A DNA stretch of 64,000 nt from Bombardia bombarda (Eukaryota; Ascomycota; Sordariomycetes; Sordariales; Lasiosphaeriaceae): assembly GCA_030512295.1 (NCBI GenBank), contig JAULSR010000010.1, forward strand, positions 620,001 to 684,000, in the 5' to 3' direction. The translations under genes and the position numbers were made by a program. This document shows positions 31,942 to 43,572 of the stretch, one piece after another. The notes under the pieces were generated by a model that made no database searches, was not told where the DNA came from, and saw only the letters and a program-made list of their open reading frames with translations. The number at the start of each line of letters is the position of its first letter. The stretch's first letter is position 1.

Positions 31942-33278
31942 TCAGTCCAATCCAGGGAAAGCCGGGGGCATGCCGAAGCGGCCCTTGCCCTTTCTCTGCT
32001 TCTTCTTCGACTGCTTCGACTGCTTCGGACGCTCCTCCTCGCTGTCACTATCATCCTTGTCCGAGTCATCGCTCTCAGCAGCCATCTTCGTACCAGCCGC
32101 ACCCTCACCCTCATCCTCCTCCCCCTCGTCCTCCTCAGCAGCAGCGGACCCAGCATCCGCCCACACCTTGACCGTCTTGCCACCGCCACTGATCAGCCTG
32201 TTCTGGTAGTCAAAGCTCAGGGCCGCAACACCCTCCACGTCGTCGTGCTTCAGCACCGTCTGCACCTCCCTCCTCTTGAGATCGACAATGCTGATGGTGC
32301 CATCGCCAACACCGACCACCACCTTCTTGCCCCACCCAAGCTCATCCGGGACGCGGATAATAGCGTCGAGGCTCTCAGCGTCCCTCTTGTTCTGCCCGCC
32401 AGCGACGTAGATCCTGTCCTGCTGGTCGTCCCACGCGCCGCGGTCCCAGAGGGTCAGCACGCCACCGCCAGTGCCAACGGCCACAACCGGGTTGCTCCTA
32501 TTGCGCTTGGGGCCGAGGCCCGACGGGATGACTGTGGAGCAGAGAAGCTCGTCTTCCTGGTCCTCCGACGTAGCGAGGATGCCGGCGCGAAGGTCAGTGA
32601 TAACGAGGGTGGTGCCACCCGTCGACACCCACTGCTTGGGGAAGCCCGAGGTGCTCTCGGTCGAGATGGGGAGCGGCGAGATGCTCGTTATGTAGTCGGC
32701 GTGCGGGACGTGCTTGCGGACGGGCTTGGGGTCTAGCGCGCCCTTCTCGCGCAGGTCGAAGATGTAGAGACAGCCCGAGTCGGTGCCGAGGAGCAGGGTC
32801 TGGGGAGAGAGGATGTTGAGGATGGCGGCCGAGTCGGTGAGGGTGCTGCTTTTGTTGCGGGGCGGGAGGCCGACCTTGGAGATGACGGTGCCGGTCTCGG
32901 GGGAGAAGTGCTTAATGACTGCGTCTGAGCCAGCGGAGTAGAGAGCTGGGGGATGGATGTTAGTCTGACAAGTATGGATGGCAACGGGGGGAGAAGGGTA
33001 GTGCAGTGCTGCTCACATTCCCCGTCATGGCTGTAGGCAAGGGCTCTGCAGCTGCCCTTGTGGCGGCGCGTGTTCCAGATGCTCTTGATCAGGCCCTTGC
33101 CGGAACTGATGCTGCTGTTCTCGTCCTCGTCCTCGTCATTTTCATCACTAGAGGGCAGACGGAAGCTCTCGACACGTCCATTAGACAGGCCCACTGTCAG
33201 CAGCGGCCTCGAGGGGTGCACCACCTGTGCAAACACCTCCGACGTCAGCGGGAGCGTGCAGAGATTCTCCAGCAACAT
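31942..33278 (-). CDS. jip5: WD-repeat ribosome biogenesis protein JIP5/WDR55
   Basis: Two exons (33278-33017, 32945-31942) give 421 residues. The start MLLENLCTLPLTSEVFAQVV resembles the family N-terminus; a Met 13 codons upstream is disfavoured. Seven-bladed WD propeller segments include HPSRPLLTVGLSNGRVESF, GSCRALAYSHDGE, SAGSDAVIKHF, LLGTDSGCLYIFDLR, GTGGGVLTLWDRG, GVGDGTISIVDLKRREV and ALSFDYQNRLISGGGKTVKVW. The C-terminus is an acidic Asp/Glu/Ser stretch followed by a basic KKKQRKGKGRFG tail, as in nucleolar proteins. JIP5 acts in the nucleolus in 60S subunit production. A telobox-like site lies 266 bp upstream (33544-33558). Confidence 0.9.
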
Positions 33279-33799
33279 AGCAGGCTGTCGTTCTGCCTTT
33301 ATTATGTTATTTGTCAAGAAGACGTCGAATTGAGAATGAAGCGATCTGAAGCAAAAAACGCGGCCACCAATCGCGAAAAATTTCCAATCTAGAGAAGCTC
33401 TCTGTGCTCCTTCCCGCTTTTAGCGTAACGCGAAGTGGGGGGAAATGTGCAGCTGATAGGAAGCTGCGAGGTTCCCTTTTTTTGCTTGGCAATCTTTTTG
33501 TTTGGCAGGGAGGCAGGAGGGCAGGTTCGCACTGTGGGAGTTGAACCCTAACCCTGGTGCCTGGCTCGTCCCTTCACCAAGCATCGTGAGACGTCGCCCA
33601 TTCATTCCATCCTTATGATAGGTTCAGTCATATATCCCCTGCCATTACGAAGTACCACCACTACATTGCCTTTTTCACCTTGAGATCTCCTCATTTTATT
33701 CAATCCTGCCATTGAGTGTCTCTATAATTTTGTTATTAGAAGTGACGACTTCTAGCACTTCGCCATCTCAGAAGCCTGTCTGGGCGACCAACCTCTATA
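33279..33799. other. Divergent promoter of JIP5 and the chitinase
   Basis: About 0.5 kb; holds the telobox-like motif listed separately. No gene. Confidence 0.6.
33544..33558 (-). promoter_or_regulatory. Telobox-like element upstream of JIP5
   Basis: On the coding strand this reads ACCAGGGTTAGGGTT, 266 bp before the JIP5 ATG. The identical 15-mer lies upstream of the bL36m gene. TTAGGG-type elements drive ribosomal genes in several eukaryotes through Tbf1-like proteins. Use here is inferred. Confidence 0.5.
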
Positions 33800-35252
33800 A
33801 TGCGCTTGGGCTGGTCCTTCATCCTGCGCGGGATGTCGCTCGCCCTCGCCACCGAGATTGCCGCGCGACCCTCACCCAGATGCGTCATGTATCTAACGGG
33901 GTATGACATCCATACCTAATCAAACAGTCAACACTTTCAATTCTCTGTGATATTCTAACACGTGTGTTTCTCAACACAGTCAGCACCCCATCACGCCTCC
34001 AATTGACCAACTTGGACATGTAACGCATGTAGCGCTGGCCTTTATGAGATCTGAGACCTTCAATGACCCAGATCGGTCAGACTGGCCTCTGTTTCTGACG
34101 GTTGACCAGACTAGACCCAAGTTCCTAAGGGATACCAAGGTCATGATTGCTATAGGTGGATGGGGAGATACGGCAGGCTTCGCGGAGGCTGCCCTCACAG
34201 ATGAGACGCGCAAGAACTTTGCTGAGAACGTGGCTCGGATGGTGAAGGCTACGGGCGCTGACGGTTGGTGACACCCTATTTGATTCGTTTCCCATACATA
34301 CGATAGCCACCGTCCTAACATACTAAACCCAGGTGTCGACATTGACTGGGAATATCCCGGGTAAGTCCAAGTCCAAGCCGCCAGCAGCAATCCCTCATCT
34401 CCAAACACAAACCTCCTCCAACTCACGCCTAGCCCAACCAACCCCCTTTGAAATCTACTAACCCCCCTAATCCCTCCCCTCAGCGGCAACGGCGAAGACT
34501 ACAAAAAAGTCCCCAACGCCTCCAAAGCCTGGGAACTCACCGCCTACCCGCTGCTCCTCGCTGCCCTCCGCGCCGCCCTCGGCCCCTCCAAAATCCTCTC
34601 CGCCGCCGTCCCCGGCCTCCCCCGCGACATGCTCGCCTTCTCCTCGCAAACCCTCCCCCACATCATGCGCCATCTAGATTTCCTCAACATCATGACCTAC
34701 GACATGATGAACCGCCGCGACACAATCACAAAACACCACACGGGCATCAAGCTCAGCCTCGAGGCCGTCGACGCCTACATCGCCAACGGCGCCCGGCCTG
34801 CAGACATCAACTTGGGCTTTGCCTTTTACACAAAGTACATCCTGACGGAACATGATGCGTGCGCTGGGGGATCGGCTGTTGGGTGTCCCACGCTGCTGCT
34901 GGAGGACCCCGAGACGGGCGCGGATCTGGGCCGCACGGGGGGCTTCTCGTGGCACGACGAGGTGCCGGGGGATGTGAGGGAGTCGTTTGAACAGGCGCTG
35001 AAGCTGGGGAGGTATGATGAGGAAGGCGGCGGGTATTATTATTGGGATGGGGATAGGGATATTTGGTGGACGTTTGATAACGCGGATGCGATTCAGCGCA
35101 AGTTTCCGCTAGTGGTGGAGAGGAAAGGGCTTGGTGGGGTGTTTGCTTGGGGGCTGGGGGAGGACGCGCCGGCGTATGAGCATCTTGCTGCGGTGAGTGA
35201 GGGGTTGGGGGGGTTAAAGGATAAAGGGGCGGGGAGGAAGGTTGAGTTGTGA
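33800..35252 (+). CDS. Glycoside hydrolase family 18 chitinase-like protein
   Basis: Four exons (33800-33900, 33980-34263, 34333-34360, 34484-35252) join to 393 residues; exon 3 is only 28 nt and carries the catalytic motif. The leader MRLGWSFILRGMSLALATEI may be a signal peptide or a mitochondrial-like leader. GH18 marks are YLTGQHP at the first strand, HVALAFMRSE, KVMIAIGGWGD (SxGG-type), and DGVDIDWEYPG, the DxxDxDxE catalytic motif with its Glu. FLNIMTYDMMNRRDT follows (the MxYD motif), and GGVFAWGLGEDAP closes the barrel. Substrate is likely chitin or another beta-1,4-GlcNAc glycan; no chitin-binding module is seen. Very close to the JIP5 promoter. Confidence 0.9.
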
Positions 35253-35657
35253 CATGGGTAGGGTGAAGGGTAGAGGTGTGTAGGGGGAAGCAGTTTGTGT
35301 TGATAGGGTGGTTGAATCATGGTTGAATCATGGTTGTGTAGCAATAGGTATAGAAGTAACTAGATATTCTTATGATCACGAGATTAGAGCGGATGCTAGG
35401 ACTTGGTGTAGACAGACAGTGGTTAGAATGCAACTGTTCATACTATCACAGCAGTGGTGGCATCTTCGCTTCACAATGAAACCCCTGAACCTACTTGTCA
35501 TAATAAAAGTCATCGTCGTATTGAATAAGATCTACTTGTTTTGACTTCTCTACCCCAGGGCATTCATTCATTAAATCGTCCTTGTCGTTTGCATGGCTAC
35601 TACAGAATCGTCTCATAACCTGTCGAGTCCACCAGCATGCCCACCTTATCTTCTGGG
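35253..35657. other. Convergent intergenic region
   Basis: About 0.4 kb after the chitinase. A short direct duplication (GGTTGAATCAT twice, about 35310-35333). No gene. Confidence 0.5.
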
Positions 35658-36094
35658 CTACGGGCTTCGGGTCGGCTCTCTCAGGCGGAAAATATTGACC
35701 CCCAGATACAGCATCAGAACCACCACCATCAGCATTATGAGCCACGAAACGGCCACTGCCAGATCTGTCCTGGTAATATTGTTTTTTGGTTGTGTTGAAT
35801 CGTCCTGCTCTGAGGAGCCGGCGGGGGGTGTGGCACTCGCGAAGGTCTGGTAATCTGGTAGAGGAAGAGGTCCCGATACGTGGTTGGGTTGAGTCTGGAA
35901 AATGAATTATGTGTCTGGTTAGTGGCTAGTAGGAATGGCAATATACGGGCGTGTGAAATAGGTCCGGACTGGCTTACTATGACTGGTACCGGTGCTGGCT
36001 GGGTTGAGCCATTGGCGCGCAGGGCGGCGCGAGACGAGTCGCGGGAGGAGGAGGGTGAACTGGTACTGCCGAACTCACGGCCTCGGCTTGACAT
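35658..36094 (-). CDS. Small single-pass membrane protein, unknown
   Basis: Two exons (36094-35978, 35894-35658) join at phase 0 to 117 residues, with a GTAAGC donor and TTCCAG acceptor. The first about 75 residues are polar, rich in Ser, Pro and Gln, with no signal peptide. A strong transmembrane helix (LAVAVSWLIMLMVVVLMLYLG) sits near the C-terminus, then a short basic tail (RLREPTRSP). This is the layout of a tail-anchored or type III protein. No family recognised. The intron is required because both reading frames stop inside it. Confidence 0.65.
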
Positions 36095-36893
36095 TTTAGG
36101 AGAAGGTAGAAGTGCAATTGTCGTCGGGAGTATCGATATGATAGGGGGAGGCAGGTGTGTCTCGAGAGTGCAATGATGGGTTAGTGGTAGAATGGATAGG
36201 GAGGTTGAATATTCCAGTATATGCACACACGTGTGTTTTCTGTCTCAGTCGGGGAATTGCTGGCTACTCGTGATTGAGGGTTGAAATCGTATGTCTGCAT
36301 GTCTTTTCGTCTGTCTCAAGTCGTATGGCTGCAGAAGAGAGAGTGACTCGACTGCCGCGCCAGCGCTGAAATCCCCCGGCAGAGTACAGGTAACGAAGAA
36401 TATGCTATCAACCTATCTGTTCACCGACATTGACCAGGCCATTGGTCTAAGTTGTGTGACTATACCACGAAGCCTCATGGCCATTGGCTGGCTGCATGTG
36501 TGTGTGCTACAGTACTTCAAGGAGGTAATACGATATTCAGTCCAAGGGAAGAAATCAAATTTTGTAATTCAAAACTCCCAAATGTGGCACTCTGCCTGTG
36601 CTGAATGAAATAACATGATCTCGAGCGACTGAAGTCGCAATACATGCCTTGAACACCCCATGTGTGACGAGAGGTCCATCGATCTTTTAGTATCAGACAA
36701 CCCCTCAAAGCCTCCATCAGGTATCAGGAAACATGTAGAGATATATCCATGCCTGTCAGCAGAAAAGAAAAGATGCTCCCGACTCCACTCTTATCCCAAG
36801 TCGAGCGTGAATCTCCTACAACTCATGAAGTCTCAGTCCCCCCAGCATAAAGATATTACAAGTACTTCAAAGAAAGCGTCATGGAGATCCTAT
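36095..36893. other. Intergenic
   Basis: About 0.8 kb between two minus-strand genes. The promoter of the small membrane protein is here. No coding signal on either strand that is not antisense to the next gene. Confidence 0.5.
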
Positions 36894-37730
36894 TTAATCA
36901 GAATGAACTTCCTCCTCATGAGACTCATCCTCATCCTCGACGGCATCCTCGTGAACATGGTCGTAGTGGTGAGACTCGACATGGTCGTGTTCGTGCTCGT
37001 GCTCATGCTCCTGCTCGTAGTGATCGTGAGACTCATGCTCCAGAGCATCACCACTATGATGATAATAATGTTCCACCTCCTCATCCTCAAAGTCCTCAAA
37101 GTCATTCGCATCTCCCTCATCATTGCCATAATCAATCTCAATCCCAGCCAGCTTGCGCGCCCGTTCCCACGCAAGCGCAATCTCAAACTTGCTCAAAGTC
37201 AAGCTCAACCACGCCACTATCCAGCTTCCGCGCGCGCCCAAGCTCAATCGCCAACTCGAGCTCGAGCTCGTACTTCTTCTGCTGCTCAAGCTTCTGCTTC
37301 TTCTCGCGCTCGATCTGAAGCTCCAGCTCCCGCAACAACTCCTCACGGCTGGGCCATGTCGGGGCCGCTGTCGGGCTGGGGCTGTGGTGGCCGGCGTAGC
37401 AACGGCAATCACACCGTCCGCCACGCCGGTCTCGACGGGCGAGCGACGCACGTAGGTGAATCCGGTCAACAGGTAGCTGGGCTTGGCGGGATAGGCGTTA
37501 TTGTACCACGAAGTCGGGTAGTTCTTGTGCCACATCCTGCTGGCGCCCCTCCAGCCATACAGGGGGGCCTCAATGGCTGCGGTTGCAGTGGGCTTGATGA
37601 AGGTCTGCGGGTCGAATGCTACCTCTGCCACTGCTGTTGCTGCTGTCGCGATGGCTGCCCCAGAGACCAGCGGGGCGAGGAGGAGAGAGGCTGCGACCGA
37701 GAGGCCGGTGACTGATTTGATGACAACCAT
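36894..37730 (-). CDS. Secreted coiled-coil protein with His/Glu-rich tail; two frame switches
   Basis: The opening frame (MVVIKSVTGLSVAASLLLAP) has a clear signal peptide and runs through WHKNYPTSWYNNAYPAKPS. The annotated frame is open to the stop, but its middle (about 37190-37380) is Arg/Ser nonsense. In the next frame the same bases read TWPSREELLRELELQIEREK and continue as a charged heptad coil ending VELDFEQ; the first frame then resumes as FEIALAWERARKLAGIEIDY. One base missing in a C run near 37393 and one extra base near 37193 would restore one protein of about 279 residues. The C-terminal about 60 residues are nearly all Glu, Asp and His (EHEHEHEHDHVESHHYDHVH) and could bind divalent metals. 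Family unknown. Either assembly errors or a decaying gene. Confidence 0.6.
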   Translation of the reverse strand: MVVIKSVTGLSVAASLLLAPLVSGAAIATAATAVAEVAFDPQTFIKPTATAAIEAPLYGWRGASRMWHKNYPTSWYNNAYPAKPSYLLTGFTYVRRSPVETGVADGVIAVATPATTAPARQRPRHGPAVRSCCGSWSFRSSARRSRSLSSRRSTSSSSSWRLSLGARGSWIVAWLSLTLSKFEIALAWERARKLAGIEIDYGNDEGDANDFEDFEDEEVEHYYHHSGDALEHESHDHYEQEHEHEHEHDHVESHHYDHVHEDAVEDEDESHEEEVHSD

Positions 37731-38968
37731 TGTTGAGTTGGTTCGAAGTTGTGTGTAGTGTGTGATGTATGGTGTTTGGTGGTTGTTGTTGGACGAACCG
37801 TTCCTAGGGACACTTGAACAGAATATTATTCTAGAACGTGACTTGTTGGGTAAGAAGAGAGAGAAAAGGAATCAAGTTCGAATGACATGTGAGGATATTA
37901 CATATAGATTCAGCGTTTCCGAAGTTAAGCTCGGGTGATTATCCTATACCACATGTGCCATCCACATTGGAAGCCACCAGCCTCTCAGCTTCCTGTATTC
38001 CTACATTTAAAATTCAATGTGCGTTGCCGAAGGGTGAAAGGAGATAACACACCTCGCTGGGTTGCCTCTTTGCTTCTTCTGCGTGCTACATAAACTCATA
38101 ATTTTATGGCTGAATCACGTTTGCAAGCCACTGATGAACCAAAGCCGTACAAAACTCTGATACTCAGCCGAAGCCGGCATAACCGATATCTCGAGAGCGT
38201 AAAATGAAGGTTTTAGAACTACTGTCGGAATTCTCTGAAGCTTAGGGCAAAACGGTGGGTGGGCAAGATAGATGTGAACGGTTTGAAGAGCGGCCCGACA
38301 ACCTGCATTGACTCAAGCCTTGGTAGGTTCATCGGCTATGAAATGATCACGCCCACGGCGGCCCGCGGCGACGGCAGTAACAAGCAAGCCATTCGGAAAC
38401 CAGGCTCATCATCTTTGAAAAGCGGGTATTCCAGGAGGGCCATATGCACGTGTCTTTGGGATGCAGAGAAGATATTCCCGCAAGTTCGGCTTTGTAAAAG
38501 TTTCTCGGTTACGGTACTGATCCTGAATATGCTTCTCTTCGGTAACTTGCTCCAGCTCCCCCAAAACATGACTGATCATGCGCAATTCAAACCAAGATAA
38601 CGAGGAGCGAGCAATTTTCCGTCGGCAGCAAGCCCTGCCACACCTGCTATCCAGACCGGGCCGAGTGATACGAACACGACGGACGAATTCCACAACTGCA
38701 ACCTGGTAGACGATATCCCGGCCCGGAGCAAAACTGTAACCGCCTCTCCTCTCTGAAGCGCGCGCCTTATCTGGGCTCATGCATACTTTCCCAAACGCCA
38801 AGCTTTCGTAATGCAGATTTCCGTCACTGACCAGCTCGTTAGATCTATAAGGATGTTTTGTTTTTGCTGCTGACTCGGGTGACACGTGTTCTCCTGTTTT
38901 CCCGTGGCCGCCTTCATTTGGTGTTGTGCTTCTTCATTTTCAGGGGCATCATCATCATGCCTGCCCCT
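37731..38968. other. Intergenic
   Basis: About 1.2 kb. It holds a 158-residue minus-strand frame (38409-38885) with no domain, no partner exon and no codon bias; not called. Otherwise nothing seen. Confidence 0.45.
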
Positions 38969-40936
38969 TCATAGCCGAACACCCCAGACACCGCGTCCTG
39001 CACTCACGCCCAGCCACTCGCCATAGTCATTGCTGGACAGATGTGGGACCCAGCCAAGATTCCCCACCTCGTAGTCACACTGCCAGCTCTTCACCGGACT
39101 TCTTGCGTTATCAGGCTGCGCAGCGCCGTTGATATTGGAGGGACTTTGGTTGAGCAGGTCCCAGATGAGCACCTGGCAATCGTCGCCGCCCGAGGCAAGT
39201 ACGCCTCTTCTTAGAGGAGACCACTCGACACAGCTCAGGGCGCCACCATGGCCCCGCAGCTCTAGCAATGCCTGACCGGGCTGGCGGACGTCGAGGATTC
39301 TGATAATGTTTGAGTCTTGGGCAAACGTCGCCAGTAGGTGGTGATCGTGCGGGGATGTTGCTAGCCGCAACAAGGGCGGCGCGTGAGACATGGTTTGCTG
39401 GGCCAGCGTAGGGCTGATGCGTCCGCCGTTGGCATCTGGTGTAACTGATTAGCAGGGGTGCCAACTTCAGCTTCAATGAAGATAATGACGCTACCTCTTT
39501 CATCCTTGCCCGTCGGCTCGTAGATGATGGTGCTGTGTTCCAGGCTGCGAAGGTCAAACATGCGGACACTTCCGTCCTGTCCACAGCTCACAAAGACGTC
39601 GACGCTCTGAGCACAGAAGCGCACGTCGTATACTTCCTTATCGTGGGCAATTAGTTGGGTCTTTGCCGTCAAGGACGGGATATCCCAGATGGTACATGTA
39701 GTATCTATACTCGAGGTAATAATTAGACTGGGCGTAACAGTATTCCAGTCCAGAGACGTCAGCGGTGCTGTATGATCCGGCGTCTTGGAGTTTGATAAAA
39801 GGGCCAGCGGAGTGAGCTTGGTGACAGGCAAGTCACGCCCGTTCCTTGAGGTGATCGAGGATCCGACTGAGGAACTTTGTGGATCAGACGGCAGGGACCA
39901 TAGGCGAAGGTGATCGCCCGAGGTGGCCAAGAGATCTGTCGACTGCTTTTGCGACGATGGAGGTTCCCACAACAGACGGGTCACAGGGTACGAGTGGGTT
40001 GCCTCGGCGACCCGAGTAAAGTCCATGGTATACTTTGGGCCGCTAGAGACGAAGACATCAGGAGGGGTGGGAGTTAGTTGGCTATCAAGAATTTGTATCT
40101 AACATAGCAATTGATGTTAGCATTCCTCCTCTTGAGGGTCATGGTTAGGCGATAGAAATTTCTACTCACAAAGTTATGGCCATCCTCTAGATAGCTTCCA
40201 ATGGCGAGCTTCCCAGCGCCGTTGTTCTGGGGAGGCCACTTGCACCAGTCAAAAGCATATAGGGCCCATGGTGCCATGTAGTTGCTCGTGCGTGCCTGGG
40301 CGTTTGCCAGCTCGTAGGCAGGTGTGCCGGGCAGGCCATCCGAGAGGTTGGAGTCGGCGCGTGGCCGGATATCAGCAAGACCGAGCGGGGTGTTTGAGAA
40401 ATTGCGCTGTCCAGCCGAAGGGTTGTATTTGGCGTCGATGGGCGACATGTACTGCGAGGGGCCGCCGGCGCTGCTGCCGGCACTGGCGCTGCTGCCGCCG
40501 CCGGGGGTAGTTGGGGTGTAGGGAAGGTAGCCGGACCCACCATCGTAGGGGGCGGCGGGGCTAGAGCGCGAGTACGTGTGGGAGAGACCCAGATTGTTCG
40601 GCTTCGTAGGGGTTTGGTATTCTGGCGGCTGCATGGTGGGCAGGGCGGGAGCCGTGTTAGCTGAGATTGGAGGTGGCCGGGAGGCCAATCCTCCGGGCTG
40701 TAGGACGTTTGGCACGGCGCCGGCGCTCTGGTAGCTCTGCATCTGAGGCGGATTCGGCGGTGCCTGTTCGAGCTTGATGTGAGGGGCGCCGGGCGATGAC
40801 ATCGAGTAATCGCGAGGCGACAACTGGCCGCCGCCGCCTTGGTGGTTCAGGCCTGCCGAGATATGCAGCTCGTCATTGTGGGAGTATGTCCCCGTACGCC
40901 GCGCAGGTTGATACTGCTGTTGTTGTTGCTGCTGCT

Positions 40937-40973
<37 letters not shown>

Positions 40974-40988
40974 CTGTTGCTGATTCAT
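38969..40988 (-). CDS. WD40 protein, DCAF7/WDR68 (AN11) homologue with poly-Gln N-terminus
   Basis: Three exons (40988-40170, 40098-39495, 39435-38969) give 629 residues, against about 340 in animals. The extra length is an N-terminal low-complexity arm: 23 Gln after MN, then Pro/Ser/Gly-rich sequence to about residue 240. The conserved part starts at APWALYAFDWCKWPP and runs KLAIGSYLEDGHNFIQILD, VTRLLWEP, LLATSGDHLRLW, PLTSLDWNTV, SSIDTTCTIWD, LIAHDKEVYDVRF, VSCGQDGSVRMFDLR, ALSCVEWSPLRRGVLASGGD, DCQVLIWDL. The protein is a scaffold that links DYRK-type kinases and CUL4-DDB1 ligases in animals and flavonoid regulators in plants; its fungal role is less clear. Divergent from the PPAT gene. 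Confidence 0.88.
40914..40982 (-). repeat. Poly-Gln tract of mixed CAG/CAA codons
   Basis: Twenty-three Gln codons directly after Met-Asn of the WD40 protein. Interspersed CAA codons should make it more stable than the pure CAG run at 27537. Confidence 0.95.
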
Positions 40989-41959
40989 TGTGTCGGTCGG
41001 CGATGGATGGAGGGGGAGGGGGAGCAGGGGAAGGGGGAGGCTCGTCGCCGTCGTCAGGCGCGCCGGAGCGAATGATGCTGTCGGGCGCTGGGGCCCAGTC
41101 GCAGCGGGCGAGGAATTGATGCAAGGAGGTCAGGATGGCGAGAATCAGATGGCGGAGTGAAAGCGATCATGGACCTACGTACGTACGTGCTACGCAGCAG
41201 GTGAGTTGGCCCGGGTTTGGCAGCAACGGCAATGTCGCAGCGGCTAATCGTGTCCGCGGCTACAGAAGGAGCCCAGGGGGTGATGAACGGGGATTGGCTG
41301 TTGCGCCTGTTGCAGGGGGTCTCAGGTCCGTGGCGTGGCCTATGGCGCGCTTTCGCAGGTTTTGGGAACGAGGTCGGATCTCGATAACTCGGGCAGGAAA
41401 GACAAAGAATCGCAATGGAAAGATTGATGCCCCAGCGCACTAAATGGACCTCCTCTCGGTTCTCTCTCTGTCTACACTCGCTCTTTCCTTCAGGAACTAA
41501 TTTTAGTATTACGCATTTAAACCTTGTTTGGTACTAGAGTTGGCAGCAGGACGATAGATGGAAAGTACCCCGCTTTGCTGCTAGGCCGCTGCTTGGGCCA
41601 GGTTGTGCCTAGCAATTTGGATCGAGAGCGCGCTGGAAGCGGACATTCCCGGGCTGTTTCCCCCCTGCAATTGATGAGAGAGTGACACTTGGACGACCTG
41701 CGAACTCCACCTTTGGAGATCGCCGCATTCGCATCGCATCGCATCGCGTCCAGTCCAGTCCAGTGGAGGCCAGGATTCCATCCAGGGACATTCGCATCTC
41801 CCCAACGTCCACGTGCCATGCATCCATCGATGCCCAACTGGTGAACCCGCCATACATTGTCCTCGTCGTGCCTATAGTCTTGTCTGTATTACTATTGCCC
41901 ACATCATCGCGATCATTTGTTATTTGCCAATCCGCTAGGTACCTTAGTCAGTTACCACA
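40989..41959. other. Divergent promoter of the WD40 and PPAT genes
   Basis: About 1 kb. It contains short simple repeats: ACGT steps at about 41175-41188, GCATC units at about 41727-41748 and CCAGT units at 41750-41763. No gene. Confidence 0.55.
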
Positions 41960-43180
41960 ATGAAGCGCAATGACCTCCCCTCGCTGCTGCTCCTCCCTTT
42001 CCCCCCCGACCCCTCGAATCGTCAGCTGCTGGACGCAGCATATCGGCCTCCGCTCACAGCTGCTCTTTCGAGACTAAAGAATCAGGGAGGTGCCGCCAAG
42101 TTAATTGTGGCAGTTGCCTGTCCCGTCTTGCACGGCCAGTTTCTGCGATCCAAGACACTATCATGGCCCACAGCCCAGGCCTTGGTTGCCGGCATATACG
42201 CCGTCATTTCCGTCGTGTGTGCTCACCTGTCCATTGCCACCGAGATGGATGGCGGGCCTGGATCAGTCGACGCAACCGTTGTCCTGGTTGACCACGACCG
42301 CAATAAGCGCATCTCTGAAGACTTCCGGCCTGCCATTGAGCCCAACAATACCGTTGTCGTCGATCTCGCTACTTTCACAACTGCATACCATCCATGGAAC
42401 CTCGTCTTTCATGTTAGGACTGAGCTAGGACTTCAGCTTTATCAGACGTTTCTCAAGTTTGCCGAGGGCAAGCAAACATTGGTGCAGGAGCAATTGGTTC
42501 CTGTCGAGGGTGGCCTCACCATGAATACCGCCAAAAAGGACGCCACTACAGTGCCACCCCAGACTTCCGGCCACCCCGTCGTCTGCCTTGGTGGGACTTT
42601 TGACTACCTTCACCCAGGACACAAGCTGCTTTTAACTGCGGGTGCATTGCTACTCGAGGTCCCGAGGAAGGACTCTGCACAGTCATGCCGCTACATCATT
42701 GGTATCACTGGCGACGAGTTGTTGAAGAACAAAAAGTATGCTGAGTTTGTCCAATCTTGGGAGACTCGGGCGCGAAACGTCATAGACTTTCTTGCGCGGA
42801 TCCTTCAGCTTTCAGACCGTGGGTGGAAAGATGTGACTCGGCCACAGATCCAAGAGCAAGATGGCGATTTCCAAGCATCCTTCCGCAACGGCACAATCCA
42901 TGTTCAGTGTGTCAGGATCCAGGACGCCTTCGGCCCCACCATCACAGTTGAAGACATCAATGCTCTTGTCGTGTCTGGCGAGACGAGATCTGGCGGGCAA
43001 GCCGTCAACGATCGTCGCATTGAGCAGGGTTGGCGAGCCCTGGAGGTGTTCGAAGTCGACGTGCTTGATGCCGAGGAGATTTCTGATGAGGCTACCAAAA
43101 CGGAAAATTTCGCCTCAAAAATCAGCAGCTCCGCCATTCGGCAGCAGAGAGCGCAGGCCAAGTCTGAGACCAAGATCTGA
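41960..43180 (+). CDS. cab4: Phosphopantetheine adenylyltransferase (coenzyme A synthesis)
   Basis: A single exon of 406 residues. The N-terminal half (to about residue 205) is a eukaryote-specific extension with a VAGIYAVISVVCAHL segment and no known catalytic residues. The catalytic domain starts at VVCLGGTFDYLHPGHKLLL, the nucleotidyltransferase GTFD and HxGH motifs. ITGDELLKNKKYAEFVQSWE follows, and EDINALVVSGETRSGGQAVN is the second conserved block, with KISSSAIRQQ at the end in place of the ISSTxIR motif. The enzyme transfers AMP from ATP to 4'-phosphopantetheine, the fourth step of CoA synthesis. In fungi this domain is separate from dephospho-CoA kinase. Confidence 0.93.
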   Translation: MKRNDLPSLLLLPFPPDPSNRQLLDAAYRPPLTAALSRLKNQGGAAKLIVAVACPVLHGQFLRSKTLSWPTAQALVAGIYAVISVVCAHLSIATEMDGGPGSVDATVVLVDHDRNKRISEDFRPAIEPNNTVVVDLATFTTAYHPWNLVFHVRTELGLQLYQTFLKFAEGKQTLVQEQLVPVEGGLTMNTAKKDATTVPPQTSGHPVVCLGGTFDYLHPGHKLLLTAGALLLEVPRKDSAQSCRYIIGITGDELLKNKKYAEFVQSWETRARNVIDFLARILQLSDRGWKDVTRPQIQEQDGDFQASFRNGTIHVQCVRIQDAFGPTITVEDINALVVSGETRSGGQAVNDRRIEQGWRALEVFEVDVLDAEEISDEATKTENFASKISSSAIRQQRAQAKSETKI

Positions 43181-43572
43181 AGCAACTTGAATGGATGACA
43201 GTAATTATTACACTCTTTCTCCTCTTTTGCAATCGAACATAAGACATTTCGGCTCAGATGACGCGGTGACTTTTATATGTCAACGTGCTTTCGGCGGATA
43301 TATGCTACATTTTGAAATCCAACAGAAGCGGGACAGCAAATGGGTCAAACGTGCGAATCGCGCGGATTTTGAAGCGTAAAATAGCGGAGAGAAAGAAGTA
43401 CAGAACTCCCATTCATGGCTTTGCTCATAGCTAGATGAACCCTCCCGCCAACTCCGTCTCCTAAGATGACAAACCAAAAGCAGATTCGAGCAACGCTACT
43501 TGTTGCGAGACGTTCATCGCCCAATCCTCCTTGACGATCCGAACTGCCCTGCTTCCCTCGCTTTCTCTTTCT
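43181..43572. other. Convergent intergenic region
   Basis: About 0.4 kb between PPAT and the small secreted protein ends. No coding signal. Confidence 0.5.

Noticed and set aside
33544..33558. Interstitial telomere repeat
   Set aside because: Only about two TTAGGG units; its exact recurrence upstream of bL36m in the same orientation points to a promoter element instead.
36660..37715. A 351-codon plus-strand frame
   Set aside because: Antisense to the secreted coiled-coil gene; its Leu/Val runs mirror the His/Glu tail codons.
38409..38885. A 158-codon minus-strand frame
   Set aside because: No recognisable motif, no hydrophobic leader or partner exon, and AT/GC use like the surrounding non-coding DNA. 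Left unannotated.
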